The notes: generated by a model not told the origin, from the letters alone. A stretch of DNA of 64,000 nt from Yponomeuta sedellus (GCA_934045075.1 OW203725.1:21046214-21110213); one strand, 5' to 3'; counted from the stretch's first letter, positions 33,251 through 44,372 are shown. A program made the numbers and translations.

Positions 33251-33552
33251 TGGGGCGTGCCTTACCGAACCTTATTCTAAATCCTCTCAGTATGTCAAAG
33301 CCGACGCAACATTCCTTTCTCAGTTTTGTGTTCGGACAGGCATTTAATTTTTTTATGCCATTGATGATGATGACTCTTTCCAGCCGGGTTCGGTCACGGC
33401 GACTTGAGCACATTCGCACTACATCCGATCCGAATCCGCGAAAATACGGTTCTAGAAATCTCGGACCTAATTCGGAAACTGCTTACGCACTAATCCGATC
33501 TCCAATCTAAATTCACGCAGTTCGGGGGATAAATCCAAGCTGTCATAAACAT

Positions 33553-33895
33553 TTAAAAACCTATTTAGAGGCTAAAAATTTCACCCATGCCGGGATTCGA
33601 ACCCGCAACCTCTGGCTATCCGTGCCAGCGCTCTACCAATTGAGCCAAAGGTCTCTCTGTATTACGTACAGGCAGCCAGATGTCGCTGCCTGTTCGTAAT
33701 ACAGAGAGTAGTGTAAAGAGGTTCGAAATTTCACTGATGCCGGTGGGTCGCCCTTTGGCTCAATTGGTAGAGCGCTGGCACGGATAGCCAGAGGTTGCTG
33801 GTTCGAATCCCGGCATGGGTGAAATTTTTAGACTCTAAATAGGTTTTCAAATTTGTCCTTAGCACGGGTTAGTGCATTAAAAATAAAAATAGTAT
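33553..33895 (+). mobile_element. Fold-back tRNA-like SINE, 343 bp, 12-bp target duplication
   Basis: An inverted full unit (33553-33690) faces a forward full unit (33690-33895), sharing 'ctgtattacgtacaggcagc'-type heads at the centre. The direct repeat 'tgtcataaacat' flanks it at 33541-33552 and 33896-33907. This is the longest and clearest palindromic copy. Confidence 0.8.
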
Positions 33896-34134
33896 TGTCA
33901 TAAACATGTTTATGACAGCTTAAGGGTGTATTTTCTTTGGTGGGACTTTGTGATGTCCCTGCCCGTTCTACTAGCGTAACAGTTAGTTAGACCTAAGTTT
34001 TGGGCCTGTGCACGTATCAAGCGCTAAGGTACCTAGCTCAGACACTAGGGTTTCCTTACAATATTTTCTATCACAGTTTTCATAACTTCACAAATACATA
34101 GCAATGCATAGCGTACATAGCTTATAAAACCAAG

Positions 34135-34215
34135 TTACCGGCAAATGTCGGAATTCGAACCTACGACCTCCCGATTGAGCAACCGGCGTTCTACCGCTCC
34201 GCTACCACCGCTTCT
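34135..34215 (-). repeat. tRNA-like sequence, probable SINE head (family 4)
   Basis: Minus strand: 'gcggtggtagcggagcggta' (A-box-like) and 'ggtcgtaggttcgaattccg' (B-box-like). It continues into non-tRNA sequence and is not a convincing cloverleaf. No second copy recognised here. Confidence 0.4.
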
Positions 34216-34219
34216 AACA

Positions 34220-34920
34220 CCCCGTATTTACAGAGACGAAGATACGTCTATGACAATGTCTCTTGATTGAAGGGCTTTCCAGCAGATCATGTTTGCGTAA
34301 TCAGAACGCGTTTCTCGTCAGCCCGACTTTTAATGTGAAAGTCACAAGTTTCACTACGTAATTATGTTTTTTCATTTAGGAATTGAAAAGGTCTGTTTTT
34401 GCCACGAATTCATTGTGAAAGTAACATAATAAGCTAGCGAGTCAGAAGATTTTTTTGTATGTTATTATGAGTTTCAAAAGAATTGGTTAACGTAAAGAAG
34501 TAGCAATAAAATTGTACGTAATTTTCTTAGCACAGCGGATCAAACTATACAAATGTGGACTATGATCAATTTCGTTAAAGGCAACTTCGTAAACAAAATG
34601 TAAATGCTGTCGACTGTGTGGCCCTAAAACTTGTGTTAAATTCTCAGTTAATTGTAAAAGAATCCTTTTGAAAATAATAACGTAAATAGCACATCTTTTC
34701 CGTTATTACCGCCGGATTAGTTAACTTGGTTTTGGAAATCAGCAAGTAAATTAATAAAAATGGATTACTAACATTCGCAACAACGCAAGATCATTTCCCC
34801 CAAGAAGTTAAATTAATTTAAAATGTTGGTCATTTTAGTAAATTTGCACACATCTACTAGGTCATAAAGAAAATTGGCAAGAAATAATGTAAACTTTCAA
34901 AGACATAAAGAAAGAAGAAA
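34220..34920. other. No gene recognised
   Basis: AT-rich unique-looking DNA. Confidence 0.35.
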
Positions 34921-34929
34921 GAAAGATGT

Positions 34930-35095
34930 TGCCTGTACGTAATACAGAGAGTATTGTAAAGAGGTTCGAGATTTCACTGATGCCGGTAAGTCGCCCATTA
35001 GCTCAGTTGGGAGAGCGCTGGCACGGTTAGCCAGAGGTCGCGGATTCGACTCCCGGCATGGGTGGAATTATTAGCCTCTAAATATGTTTTCAAAC
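34930..35095 (+). mobile_element. tRNA-like SINE, forward copy
   Basis: Head 'tgcctgtacgtaatacagag', 'gtcgcccattagctcagttg', 'gcacggttagccagaggtcg' and the partial tail 'agcctctaaatatg'. The family's 3' end is missing. Confidence 0.7.
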
Positions 35096-35276
35096 ACATG
35101 TTTCTCTATCAAAATCTGTCTATACTCGTACGCATCTAAGTTTGTTTTACAGCGCCGCCATAGCACATTTGTCAAAATAATACACATTTTTTTCACAGAA
35201 TGCAGAATATGCGTGCGAGAGGGATACCAGAAATCTGAAATAAAAAAAATATTTGAAAGAAAAGAATTTACATTCT

Positions 35277-35534
35277 TATATTCCATTTAATGCACTTACC
35301 CGTGCTAAGGACAATTTTAAAAACCTACTTAGAGGCTAAAAATTCCATACATGCCGGGACTCGAACCAACAACCTCTGGCTAACCGTGCCAGCGCTCTCC
35401 CGACTGAGCTAATGGGCGACTTACCGGCATCAGTGAAATTTCGAACCTCTACAATACTCTCTGTATTACGTACAGGCAGCAATTGGAATTTATTACGTAC
35501 AGGTGGATTTTTTAGCCTCTAAATAGGTTTTTAA
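35277..35534 (-). mobile_element. Fold-back tRNA-like SINE with 12-bp target duplication
   Basis: A minus-oriented unit with its 3' tail on the left ('gcacttacccgtgctaagga') and a short inverted 5' piece on the right ('ttttagcctctaaataggtt'). 'aatttacattct' flanks it at 35265-35276 and 35535-35546. Confidence 0.75.
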
Positions 35535-35546
35535 AATTTACATTCT

Positions 35547-36384
35547 GTTTGATAAATGACAATGTACAATGTTAGCAGCTGCCTCCGATCCCAGTGGAAA
35601 AAAAGACACCGCAAAAACATCTACACTATCTTTGATTCACCATCTTTTCTCAAATCATAGTCTGTATGAGTCCCATCAACAACTCGCATTGCTAAATTAG
35701 ATAGTAGAAGTTAATGCAGCCTGGATTAGCACGTTAAATTGGCTTAGTTAGGTCATTGAATGTAAAATGGTTAGACTCACGAGGGGTCTAACTAAGACAA
35801 TTTAAGCCCAAAAAGCTTGCCGCAATCTGTGCCAAAACTACTTCCATTTGCCTACATCCTCCCGCCGGGATAACCGCGATTTTCCGCAAAATCGCGGCTA
35901 ATTTCACAATTGAATCGAGTTTAAGAGGAGAACGGGCCTCGGTATGGCCACATGAAGTGCTCTATTCACAATCCTTTTTAAGAATTACGGATATCAACTG
36001 CACTAACACTGGGTTAGTAATTGGTTGTTTCGATTTATACCTTAAATGGAGAGGGTTAGGAGGGGGCGAATTGAAAGCTTAGACGTTAAATGTAGTTGAC
36101 ATTTGTTCCATAAAAATAAGATAAGATAAGTCGACAGAGTCGTTAGACATTTATTTTATTATTCGAATTTAATGTAGCATGGTGTTCAGAATACAGATTG
36201 TGGCTGTCGGTCGACTTTTTACGTAGAATTCCAAGTCGTAAGCGTTCGACTTATTTGCTAATGAAGTGAGAATTGGCTCCAGCATTTGGTTAGGCAGGAA
36301 GACGTGGCGATGTGGCAGGGGAACTAAGGTAGCCACTGTGGGGTAGCCGCTGATGGTGTCACTGTTTGTGTGTGGTATCACTGA
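35547..36384. other. No gene recognised
   Basis: No strong coding or repeat signature. Confidence 0.35.
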
Positions 36385-36545
36385 TTGGTGGTCAAGAACG
36401 AATCAACGGTCGGTGGTCAACCCACCAGTCCGATCCGACGGCATTGTGAAAGCGGCTGGGAAACATTGGACGAGACTAACAAAGGACTGGATGGGTTGGC
36501 GTGAAAGAGAAGAGTCTTATCCCCATCAGTGGGCTTTGTTTATAA
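36385..36545 (+). pseudogene. LINE reverse transcriptase C-terminal scrap
   Basis: The plus strand encodes a segment with NPPVRSDGIVKAAGKHWTRL followed by TKDWMGWREREESY and HQWAL. It resembles the GRPPxRWxDDI ... AxDRxxWRxxEEAYxQQW end of RTE-like LINE proteins. Short and decayed. Confidence 0.6.
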
Positions 36546-36774
36546 ATGAGCTTTTTAGATGGATAGACCACCATTGTAAGCACTACACGTTATTAGTTTC
36601 AACTAAGGATTCATTGCGTGAAAAGCGGTTCAAAAAATATGTTAAGCACACTTCGTGTCAAAAGGGCTACTAAAACTGCTATAACATAAATTTATTATTT
36701 AGATGACAATAATGTTTGGAATTAAAGCCAGTACAATGCATGAGTTCTATGTTTTTTTATTTTTTTTTTTTTAG

Positions 36775-36880
36775 TTTTTATATAATATATTTATTCACTA
36801 AAAACAGTGCAAAATTACAATATAAGTTTGCCAAACTGCTAATGCAGTTTATAGGCAAGCTGTTGGTAACATTTCTTGGT
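36775..36880 (-). repeat. Retroelement tail related to 4465-4560
   Basis: 'tatttattcactaaaaacag' and 'gcaaaattacaatataagtt' mirror the edge of the insertion at 4465. Confidence 0.35.
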
Positions 36881-37159
36881 AACTTACTCCACTGACATTA
36901 CTTTCTACACAACTAACATTATCGATAATATTTTATGTCTACAAACTACTTAAGACAGAGCGCTTAAGCATACAAGTAAACTATATTAATTAAGAACTTT
37001 GAAAAGACTAAGTTTGGAGTTTTTTTGTCCACATTTTCTGCAAAATTATATAGATTTTGAAATAGACATTTAGTTTGAATCTGAATTGTAACCTTCATTA
37101 AGCCGCAGTTTCTGCGCTACTTTAAATAAAACCTTTTCATTTCATTATTTGATTTCTAG

Positions 37160-37300
37160 TCGTAAGAGTCCGACATAATTTCGCTCTGATTTGTAGAGCT
37201 TAATCATGGTGGGTTAGTGGGTAGCGTCAGAAACGAGTAGTCGATGATTTGAGCTCCGAGATAAAAAGCTGGTCGGACTCTTCGGACAAAAAATCTAGTG
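37160..37300. mobile_element. Degenerate copy of the 47594-47792 MITE
   Basis: 'gtccgacataatttcgctct', 'gtagagcttaatcatggtg' and the complementary end 'gctggtcggactcttcgga' correspond to the better copy at 47594, with many differences. Confidence 0.5.
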
Positions 37301-37947
37301 GTGAATCCAGAATTAAGCTATTGATTGGTGATAATGTTGAAGAAAGCGATGATTTACGATTTGTATTTTCATTGGGTACAAATTCGTTTGGTTGGAATTA
37401 TGAAAATTAAACAATGTTACAATGTTTGTGTTATAATTACGGGTATTAGACATATTAGAAACGTTTGTATTTGTTTCTTTTTTATAATATCAAAACTAGT
37501 TTTTTTGGCCTACCTACCGAATATATACAAAAAAGCATAAAAATCGCTGAAGGCGTTTCAGAGGAGTTCGATTACAAGCACTGTTTCACGAGATATTTAT
37601 AGCAGATAATCACGACCTGGCGGGAGCTATGTCTGTAGGTGGGTTTATGTAGTTATGTTTTCACTTTTCTGGAAACGTGGAGAAGTGTCAGTTACGAGAT
37701 ATTTTTTATTTACTGAAGAAAATACCATTAGTGGTTGAGCCAAGGAAAGAGCCACTTTGTATGATATACGAGGTTCGTTGAATGAATTTTCATTGTATAA
37801 AACGGTATATTAAGCTGAAACTTCTTAGAACTTAATTTAAAGTTTTCTCAACCTACCCATGAATAGCCAAGTACCTACTTAAAATACCTAACTCAAGTTG
37901 GAAACTAATGAAATTAAATTCTCATCTTATCTTAGAGCGGTATTCGG

Positions 37948-38027
37948 GAGGTCTTGGATTCGAATCTCGGGATACCAATGACTATGTTTTCTGCGTTACG
38001 TCCATACGTGAAGTGGTAGTAGGTCAT
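37948..38027 (+). repeat. SINE scrap with B-box-like sequence
   Basis: 'gtcttggattcgaatctcgg' followed by 'accaatgactatgttttctg', as in family-1 SINEs. It lies directly upstream of a 5S-headed SINE. Confidence 0.4.
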
Positions 38028-38362
38028 CGATATCAACCCTTGTATGTCCCCCCTGTTGGGGCACGGGTCTCTTCCTGCATCGCAGGAAGGTTAGGCCATA
38101 CTCCACCACGGGGGCCAAGTCCGGGTTGGTGGAGGATAGTAAGACAGTGGCGAGCCAGTGTCAGAAGTTATCAAGGCGCCCATTAGGTCTCTGACGTGGC
38201 TTAACGACTACCATTACGTGACCGCCTAACGTGCCTTGCGAAGCACGCAAAAATGCCAATAGCGGTAGTCACAGGACGGTCACCCAACCTGCACCTTACC
38301 CCGCATGTTGTTGCTTAACTCGTGATTGATTCCAATCAATCGGTTCGACTAGGACATGAGCG
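38028..38362 (-). mobile_element. 5S rRNA-headed SINE, near full length
   Basis: A subfamily A body from 'tcgatatcaacccttgtatg' to the head 'ccgcatgttgttgcttaact' and 'ggttcgactaggacatgagc'. A short internal deletion removes part of the centre. Confidence 0.7.
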
Positions 38363-38399
38363 CACTAGGCACGAGCAGTAGTAGCTGTACCACTCTTTA

Positions 38400-38615
38400 A
38401 TGGCGATACAAAACATCGTAGCCTTAGCACTTGAAATTACCAATCCACGGCAGGCACGCGTGATACAATTTTTGCCATACCATCTCAGCCCTGCGCTGGG
38501 ACGTATGATAAATAGGCGAAGGAAACAGGAAATCAGAGAAAATTGGGCACGCGGGGCAATTAAGCCCTTACTGTCACTCTTTCTGAGAGAAGGCATGTGC
38601 CTTGTTGTGGGACGA
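38400..38615 (+). mobile_element. Family-1 SINE tails, duplicated
   Basis: 'gcacttgaaattaccaatcc' with 'ggcaggcacgcgtgatacaa', and again a tail 'agaaggcatgtgccttgttg' with 'tgggacg', then (TA)n. Confidence 0.45.
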
Positions 38616-38619
38616 ATAT

Positions 38620-39345
38620 ATATATATATATGTATATATAGGTATATTATTAATAATATTATATTTTAATATAGGTATAAAAAAGTAAATAAAATCAAAG
38701 TACTTTATTCAAAATTACACAATTACACAGAAACTATGACTTATTGAACGATATAAGTAAAACTAGGTGTCCATTTCGAAATCGAGATCACTTTGGAGAA
38801 ACAATAAAGAAAAAACTACAAAAGTCTTGTCCAGAGTCTTATTACTATAAAACTACAATAGTTATTCCAGACTTTTATGACATGTTACCTACTATAAAAC
38901 TTAGTACTTATGCATTTCAGTTGTCATTTGAATGATCTGTAATGTTGTAGTAACTTTTTGGCACAAAGTGTGATAAATTATATTTTCTGCGTCTGATTTT
39001 ACAGATACTTCTCTCCCTCTTTTATATAACTTACGATTTCATTTTTAAAATTTAAATGCTATTAAAGTATAAATAACCTTACTTACTTTTGAATGTATAA
39101 TGTACTCTGCCTTGAAGACAAGAATTTATTAGCTTATGTCATAGGTTGTTACTACCATCCCACGGATTAACTAGGGCACGATAGGTACCGAACCCCAGAC
39201 CGCAACTTTGCGGTCTCCGGGGCAACCACGAGTTACCGAAGAATAATTCGGACAAAAAAAAATAGGGCTGTACTGCTTCAATATTTTTCCCTCTTTTCCT
39301 TACACACTTTCCGGAACGTTTCCGGAACACTGCAGTAGGGAATAT
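38620..39345. other. No gene recognised
   Basis: AT-rich; a (TA)n-rich patch near 38620-38660 and nothing else assigned. Confidence 0.35.
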
Positions 39346-39349
39346 CATC

Positions 39350-39605
39350 GTCATCAGCCCATCATTACCCCACCGAGCGGCACGGTTCTCTACCCTGAGG
39401 AAGGTACAGGCCATACTCCAGCATGGGGGCCAAGACCGGATTGGTGCAGGCTTCCAAGACTAGTGGCTGGTCTTACTGTAGGAAGTTTTCAAGTTGCCCT
39501 AAGGCGTCTGACTTGGCATAAGGAATGCTATCTATCGGTGGCAGCCGGCACCAACTGCTTAACGTGTCTTGCAAAGCACGGAAACGCTCGGAAAAATGCC
39601 ACTAC
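39350..39605 (-). mobile_element. 5S rRNA-headed SINE, subfamily B
   Basis: Markers 'cctgaggaaggtacaggcca' and 'aagactagtggctggtctta'. It runs to 'acggaaacgctcggaaaaat' and lacks the 5S box region. Confidence 0.6.
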
Positions 39606-39624
39606 CGTTAGGTGAATGCTACAA

Positions 39625-39815
39625 CCCAAGATATATATCGTGATCCGTCAATATAAACTGCCGGATCACGATATTTATTGACGTGTAGGGTAGTGTATTG
39701 AGAGATCACAATACTTATCGCTGGATTTCCGGAAATCCTTGTGATCTGTCCAAGATCCTGGATCGTGATATTTATCTTGCGTGTAGTGTTGCGCGTCAAT
39801 ATTTATCGCGTCAGT
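39625..39815. repeat. Cluster of 'gatcacgatatttat'-type motifs in both orientations
   Basis: 'atatcgtgatccgtcaatat', 'ggatcacgatatttattgac', 'atcacaatacttatcgctgg', 'gatcgtgatatttatcttgc' and 'cgtcaatatttatcgcgtca' recur within 190 bp. Possibly a small degenerate palindromic element. Confidence 0.4.
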
Positions 39816-40217
39816 ACGCAGCGAGACGGCAGCAATGGGGGACGTCTATGACCCCTTATGCTTCCGAATCGTTGACAGGCGACAAGATAGTCTAGAAAGA
39901 GCTTATACTGAACTTAGAATCCCTGCGATTTTTTTCTTATAGGACGGATAAAGATACGGACTTTTATTGGAATATGAAACGCACGCAGAATTCAGTGCAC
40001 GTCGCCACTCAAATCCCTGGCCAGCCGCATTTCGGAACGCGCCCCAGTGGCGTTCTTTTTTTAAATAGATTCATTTAATACATGGTCCATCGTCTAGGTA
40101 GTACCGCACACACAGTTCAAGTTATTGCCGACGGGATGCGCGAACCCCCGGTTACATTCCAATAACACAAAAAAAAATATTAAAAAAAGTGTATCTCTGA
40201 AATTTCCATTCCAAATT

Positions 40218-40372
40218 TTGTAGATGTACGTAATGCAGAGAACATTGTAAAGAGGTTCGAAATTTCACTGATGCCAGTGAGTCGCCCATTAGCTCAGTTG
40301 GAAAGAGCACTGGCATGGATAGCCAGAGGTCGCGGGTTCGAATCCCGGCATGGGTGGAATTTTTAGCCTTAT
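40218..40372 (+). mobile_element. tRNA-like SINE, forward copy, 3' truncated
   Basis: Head 'gtacgtaatgcagagaacat', 'ggttcgaaatttcactgatg', 'gtcgcccattagctcagttg' and 'gcgggttcgaatcccggcat'. It ends after 'aatttttagcc' in a LINE-tail scrap. Confidence 0.7.
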
Positions 40373-40423
40373 TGCTAAAAGCAATTTCTTCCAGACAACC
40401 TTATGACGGAAAGTAGTTCTCTA

Positions 40424-41047
40424 TGTAGTTCTCTAATGTCCGTCTTCTCGGCCAAATCTAGGTTATTATTGGCTATTAAAAGAGGCTACAATACATGTAG
40501 TTGAAGGAAAACACAGAACCGCAGTCATAACACTTGGCAGTAATCGTAAGACCACGGGCTTACTCCAGCTGGTTTATTGGCGATCGATATCAAAACACCC
40601 GTAAGCAAACTAAACTAGAGAATATTCCTTGAAGACGGAGAGAAAAAAATAATTAAATAATCGACTGTTAGGCGGTCCGAAGTTCGCTGGGTCAGCTAGT
40701 TGCTATTGAGTTTTCTGTCTTGAAACTTTTTTGTAAAATCAATTATGAACCAAAATAGAGGTTTTTTTTTCTTTAATTTGTTACTCCCTGCTCGCCTGGT
40801 TAATCGTTTGGTTTGCTTTTACCGTTGACATCTTGTGGTAAGCCCTCCAAGTCAACTTAGTTTGCTTACGGCTGTTTTGATATCGATCGCCAATGAACCA
40901 GCTGGAGTAAGCCTGTGGTCTTACGATTACTGCCAAGTGTTATGACTGCGGTTCTGTGTTTTACTACAACTACAACCATTGTAGGCTCTTTTAATAGCCA
41001 ATAATAACCTAGATTTGGCCGAGCAGACCGTATATTAGAGAACTACA
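40424..41047. mobile_element. Long-TIR DNA element, about 190-bp arms
   Basis: 40424-40613 and 40857-41047 are inverted copies at roughly 90% identity (both with 'ctaggttattattggctatt' and 'ccgcagtcataacacttggc'). The centre contains an RTE-like tail scrap ('gactgttaggcggtccgaag'). No transposase. Confidence 0.7.
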
Positions 41048-41082
41048 TAATTCCTTCTCTAATGTCCTGGATTTTATTTCGA

Positions 41083-41262
41083 TAAACCCTTGTATGTCCC
41101 CCCTGCTGGGACACGGTTCTCTTCTTGCATCGCAGGAAGATTAAGCCATGATCCACCACGGGGGCCAAGTCCGGGTTGGTGGAGGATTGTAAGACAGTGG
41201 CGGGCCTTACTGTCAGAAGTTATCAAGCCGCCCATAACGCATCTGACATGGCTTAACGACGC
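41083..41262 (-). mobile_element. 5S rRNA-headed SINE, subfamily A, head missing
   Basis: Body from 'acccttgtatgtcccccctg' to 'tctgacatggcttaacgac'. Confidence 0.65.
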
Positions 41263-41439
41263 ACGTGCCTGCGCCGCAGCGTACGTAGCTCAATGACGTT
41301 GCATGCTTTACAAAATCTGCGCTGCCCTACGCTGCGCTGTGCTGCGTCGCTTGCGTCTCAGCATGCGCCCAGCCTAAGAGACGATTTATATGTATCAGTT
41401 GTCTTATAATGTGTATGTTTTCGTTCGTAGCTCTCGCCG

Positions 41440-41775
41440 AAACGCTCGTAGCCCCGGCTGCATGAGTGATCTTGAACGGTCACGAAGGTTAAACGACATA
41501 GCGCGCGTACAGTGCATGGATAGGTGACTAAGGTGGCTAATAACTAACGCTAGTGGCATTTTTCCGTGCGATTCCGTGCTTCGCAAGGCACTGTAAGTAG
41601 TCGTTAAGTCAAGTCAGGGGCCTTAGGGCGGCTTGAAAACATCTGACAATAAGAGCAGCCACTATTCTTGCAAGCCTTCACCAATCCGGACATGGCTCCC
41701 GTGGTGGAGTATGGAGTACCTTCCTCAGGTAAGAGAGAGACTCGTCCCCCTTGGTGGGGACACAATGAGTTGATG
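41440..41775 (+). mobile_element. 5S rRNA-headed SINE, subfamily B, diverged
   Basis: A degraded head ('aaggttaaacgacatagcgc', 'gatgggtgac'-like 'gcatggataggtgactaagg'), then the subfamily-B body ending 'ttggtggggacacaatgagt' and 'tgatgatgatg'. Confidence 0.6.
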
Positions 41776-41965
41776 ATGATGTGTATGTGTTAATGTGATA
41801 TATGATAACATAACACAAATCAACAAGTGTGATATTTCTATCTTCAGGAATCACGACTCAAGGATCAAACACAACTTAGAAACGAAATTGTTATACCCTT
41901 TATGGAGGCTTTTCTTCAATAAGCAAATGGCTAGTTGAAAAGGGTGTAATTTATCGGTCTACCGA

Positions 41966-42035
41966 ACCGCTTACGTAACTCCGACTAAAGAAAAGCGTAG
42001 TAACGCTTTTCTTTAGTCGGAGTTACGTAAGCGGT
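41966..42035. repeat. Perfect 33-bp inverted repeat with 4-base loop
   Basis: 41966-41998 ('accgcttacgtaactccgac', 'taaagaaaagcgt') is the exact complement of 42003-42035; loop 'agta'. Possibly a tiny fold-back element. It lies about 65 bp outside the mariner. Confidence 0.8.
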
Positions 42036-42100
42036 CAAGTAAAACGTTCTTTCCACTTCAAGCGACAGGATCCGGGCGTGCTATACTTAAGTGCGTGCTA

Positions 42101-43379
42101 CGAGGGCTGCTACTTATGTATGCGGAATAGAAAAAATAAACAAATATATATGGCTAAATATGCTTTTATTGTTTTTCAAAGTACTCTCCACTATGATCGA
42201 TGCACTTTTGCATTCGATGAAACCAATTTGTAAAACACTTTTTCCACTCTGATTGAGGTATCTCCAAAACATGCTGTTTGAACGCATCTACGTCATCTTC
42301 ACGGGTCGAAAATTTTTAACCACGTAATTTATTCTTTACATTTGGGAATAAATAGAAATTATTGGGAGCCAAATCAGGGCTGTACGGTGGATGACCTATC
42401 AATTCTATTTTTTGACCATCCAAAAATGTAGTTGTTTCCTGAGATGTATGACAGCTGGCATTGTCATGGTGAAGTATGATTCTGCTTCGCTGGTTGTTTT
42501 GGCATATTTCTTCAAATACTTCCGGAAAACAAATGGTCGTGTACCACTCCGAATTAACCGTTCTGCGATTCTCCAGTGGTATTGTAGCCACATGGCCATT
42601 AATACCAAAAAAGCAGGCCACCATTTGCTTTACAGTGCTTTTTGCACGAGCCACTTTCGTAGGGTTCGGCTCATTTTGAAACACCCAAACTGTTGATTGT
42701 TGTTTAGTTTCGGGATCGTACGCATAGATCCAGGATTCGTCACCTGTGTAGATATTATAAACAGTTTTTGAGTCGCCTCCGTTGAATTTTTTTAAGGTTT
42801 TCTTACACCATTCGACGCGAGCATCTTTTTGATCCTGAGTTAAGTTTTTTTTAGACAAATTTTTTTTACAGACAAATGTTCATGTAATATCCTATGAATG
42901 CTCGTCATATATATGCCCAGAATAGCCTCTATCTCGCGATACGTAATATGGCGGTCTTGCATTATTAGTTTTCGCACAGCTTCAATATTTTGTGGCACAA
43001 CCACCGATTTCGGGCGACCTTCTTTAACTTCGTCCGTGAGCTTACTGCGCCCGCGATTAAACTCACTAAACCAGTGATACACAGTCGTTTTTGATGGAGC
43101 TTCACCACCAAAAGTCGAAGTTAATTATTGATCTATGCACTGTTGTTGCGTTAAACCACGTCGAAAATCGTAATAAATCATAGCACGAATATTTTCACGA
43201 GTGAGTTCCATTTTTTCAGCGATATGACATTTTAAACCCAACAAAAACAAAACACTAACGTATACGAGTATATAAGAGAAAAATATTAGCGGCCAGTATT
43301 TAAAAAAAGAACGAATTTGACCATGGACGTCAGACATTGCGTTTAAAATTATTGGAATCCGCATACATAAGTAGCAGCC
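42101..43379 (-). mobile_element. Mariner element, about 1.28 kb
   Basis: The terminal inverted repeats 42105-42126 and 43358-43379 match perfectly over 22 bases ('ggctgctacttatgtatgcg'). TA lies at 42099-42100 and 43380-43381, the expected mariner target. The left end has four further bases (cgag) that the right end lacks or has altered. The transposase is coded on the minus strand and is broken. Confidence 0.9.
42166..43211 (-). pseudogene. Mariner transposase, inactivated
   Basis: It starts at the ATG at 43211 (MELTRENIRA) and ends at TAA 42166-42168, matching the usual length of about 345 residues. The N-terminal helix-turn-helix part includes KTTVYHWFSEFNRGR and EGRPKSVVVPQNIEAVRKLI. 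The linker motif region is missing. The catalytic region has TGDESWIYAYDPE, HHDNASCHTS and HPPYSPDLAPNNFYLFP. Lesions: an in-frame TAA at 43125-43127, a frameshift in the A-rich run near 42860-42880, and a TAA at 42316-42318. The third acid of the D,D34D triad is Asn (AAT for GAT). The C-terminal frame after the last stop is otherwise open (KFSTREDDVDAFKQHVLEIP). A dead copy. Confidence 0.9.
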
Positions 43380-43387
43380 TATGTAAT

Positions 43388-43640
43388 TGATATCAACTCT
43401 TTGTATGTCCCCACTGCTGGGGCACGCGTTTCTTCCTGCATCGCAGGAAGGTTAGGCTATCCGCCACCACAAGGGCCGAGTCCAGGTTGGTGGACGATAG
43501 TAGACAGTGGCGGGCCTTACTGTCAGAAGTTATAAAGCCACCCGTAAGGCCTCTGACATGGCTTAACGACTGCCATTACATGACAGCCGGCACCTATGGC
43601 TTATAGTGCCCTGTGAGGCACGGAAGCGCCAGCATCGCTA
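43388..43640 (-). mobile_element. 5S rRNA-headed SINE, head missing
   Basis: Body from 'ttgatatcaactctttgtat' to 'gtgaggcacggaagcgcc'. It begins within ten bases of the mariner end. Confidence 0.65.
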
Positions 43641-43689
43641 CTCATTTGTTATCAATCGAGGTCATGTGTCTTCCTCGTTCGACCATCGG

Positions 43690-43905
43690 GTAGTTGGTCT
43701 ACCGACTGACCGCCTCCCGACTCTCGGCCGCCACTCCGTTACTGCGGTGGTCATCTTGCCGTCTACTCGCCAAGTGGTCAGGTAGGCAGGGAGCCCGTGG
43801 ATGCGAATGGCGAGAGATCGCGAAGGATGGCGTTATGGGGAAAAGGCCTGGCCTATACCCAGCAGTACGCAGAGGTTGGCTGATGATCATGATGATAAGG
43901 AAATA
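43690..43905 (+). pseudogene. LINE 3'-end fragment
   Basis: GC-rich. The plus strand can be read as PWMRMARDREGWRYGEKAWP, then 'atacccagcagtacgcagag' and 'gttggctgatgatcatgatg'. This is the form of an RTE-like LINE's last coding residues and 3' end. Short frames on both strands reflect GC content only. Confidence 0.5.
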
Positions 43906-44007
43906 AGAAAAGTACAGTCTACAGAGTTAGCTTTTAGAATATACCTTGGCTACTATCGGATAGAACCGCAATAAGGTAAGGTTTCTTATGTGTTATCTAT
44001 CTATCTA

Positions 44008-44372
44008 TAAGCGCTAGTGGCCTAGGCGAACCGAGTGATTGGAATCAATCACTTGGTTAAGCAACAACAGGCGCGGTCAGGTACGGGATGGGTGAGCGTC
44101 CCGTGACTACCACTAGTGGCATTTTTCCGAGCGCTTCCATGCTTCGCAAGGCACGTTAAGCCGTTGGTGCCGGCTGTCATGTAATGGCAGTCGTTAAGCC
44201 ATGTCAGAGGCCTTAAGGGCGGCTTGATAACTTCTGACAGTAAGGCCCGCCACTGTCTTACAATCCTCCGCCAACCCGGACTTGGCCCCCGTGGTGGAGT
44301 ATGGCCTAACCTTCCTGCGATACAGGAAGAGACCCGTGCCCCAACAGTTGGGACATACAAGGGCTGATAACG
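44008..44372 (+). mobile_element. 5S rRNA-headed SINE, best full-length copy
   Basis: From 'gcgctagtggcctaggcgaa' through the 5S-like box A 'ggttaagcaacaacaggcgc', then 'ggtcaggtacgggatgggtg' (intermediate element and box C) and the full body, to 'gggacatacaagggctgata'. Bases 44058-44110 align with roughly the second half of 5S rRNA. Internal RNA polymerase III promoter elements therefore look present. Confidence 0.8.

Noticed and set aside
43694..43906. Arg/Ser-rich 70-codon protein
   Set aside because: An out-of-frame reading of a LINE 3' end whose characteristic terminal sequence is recognisable.
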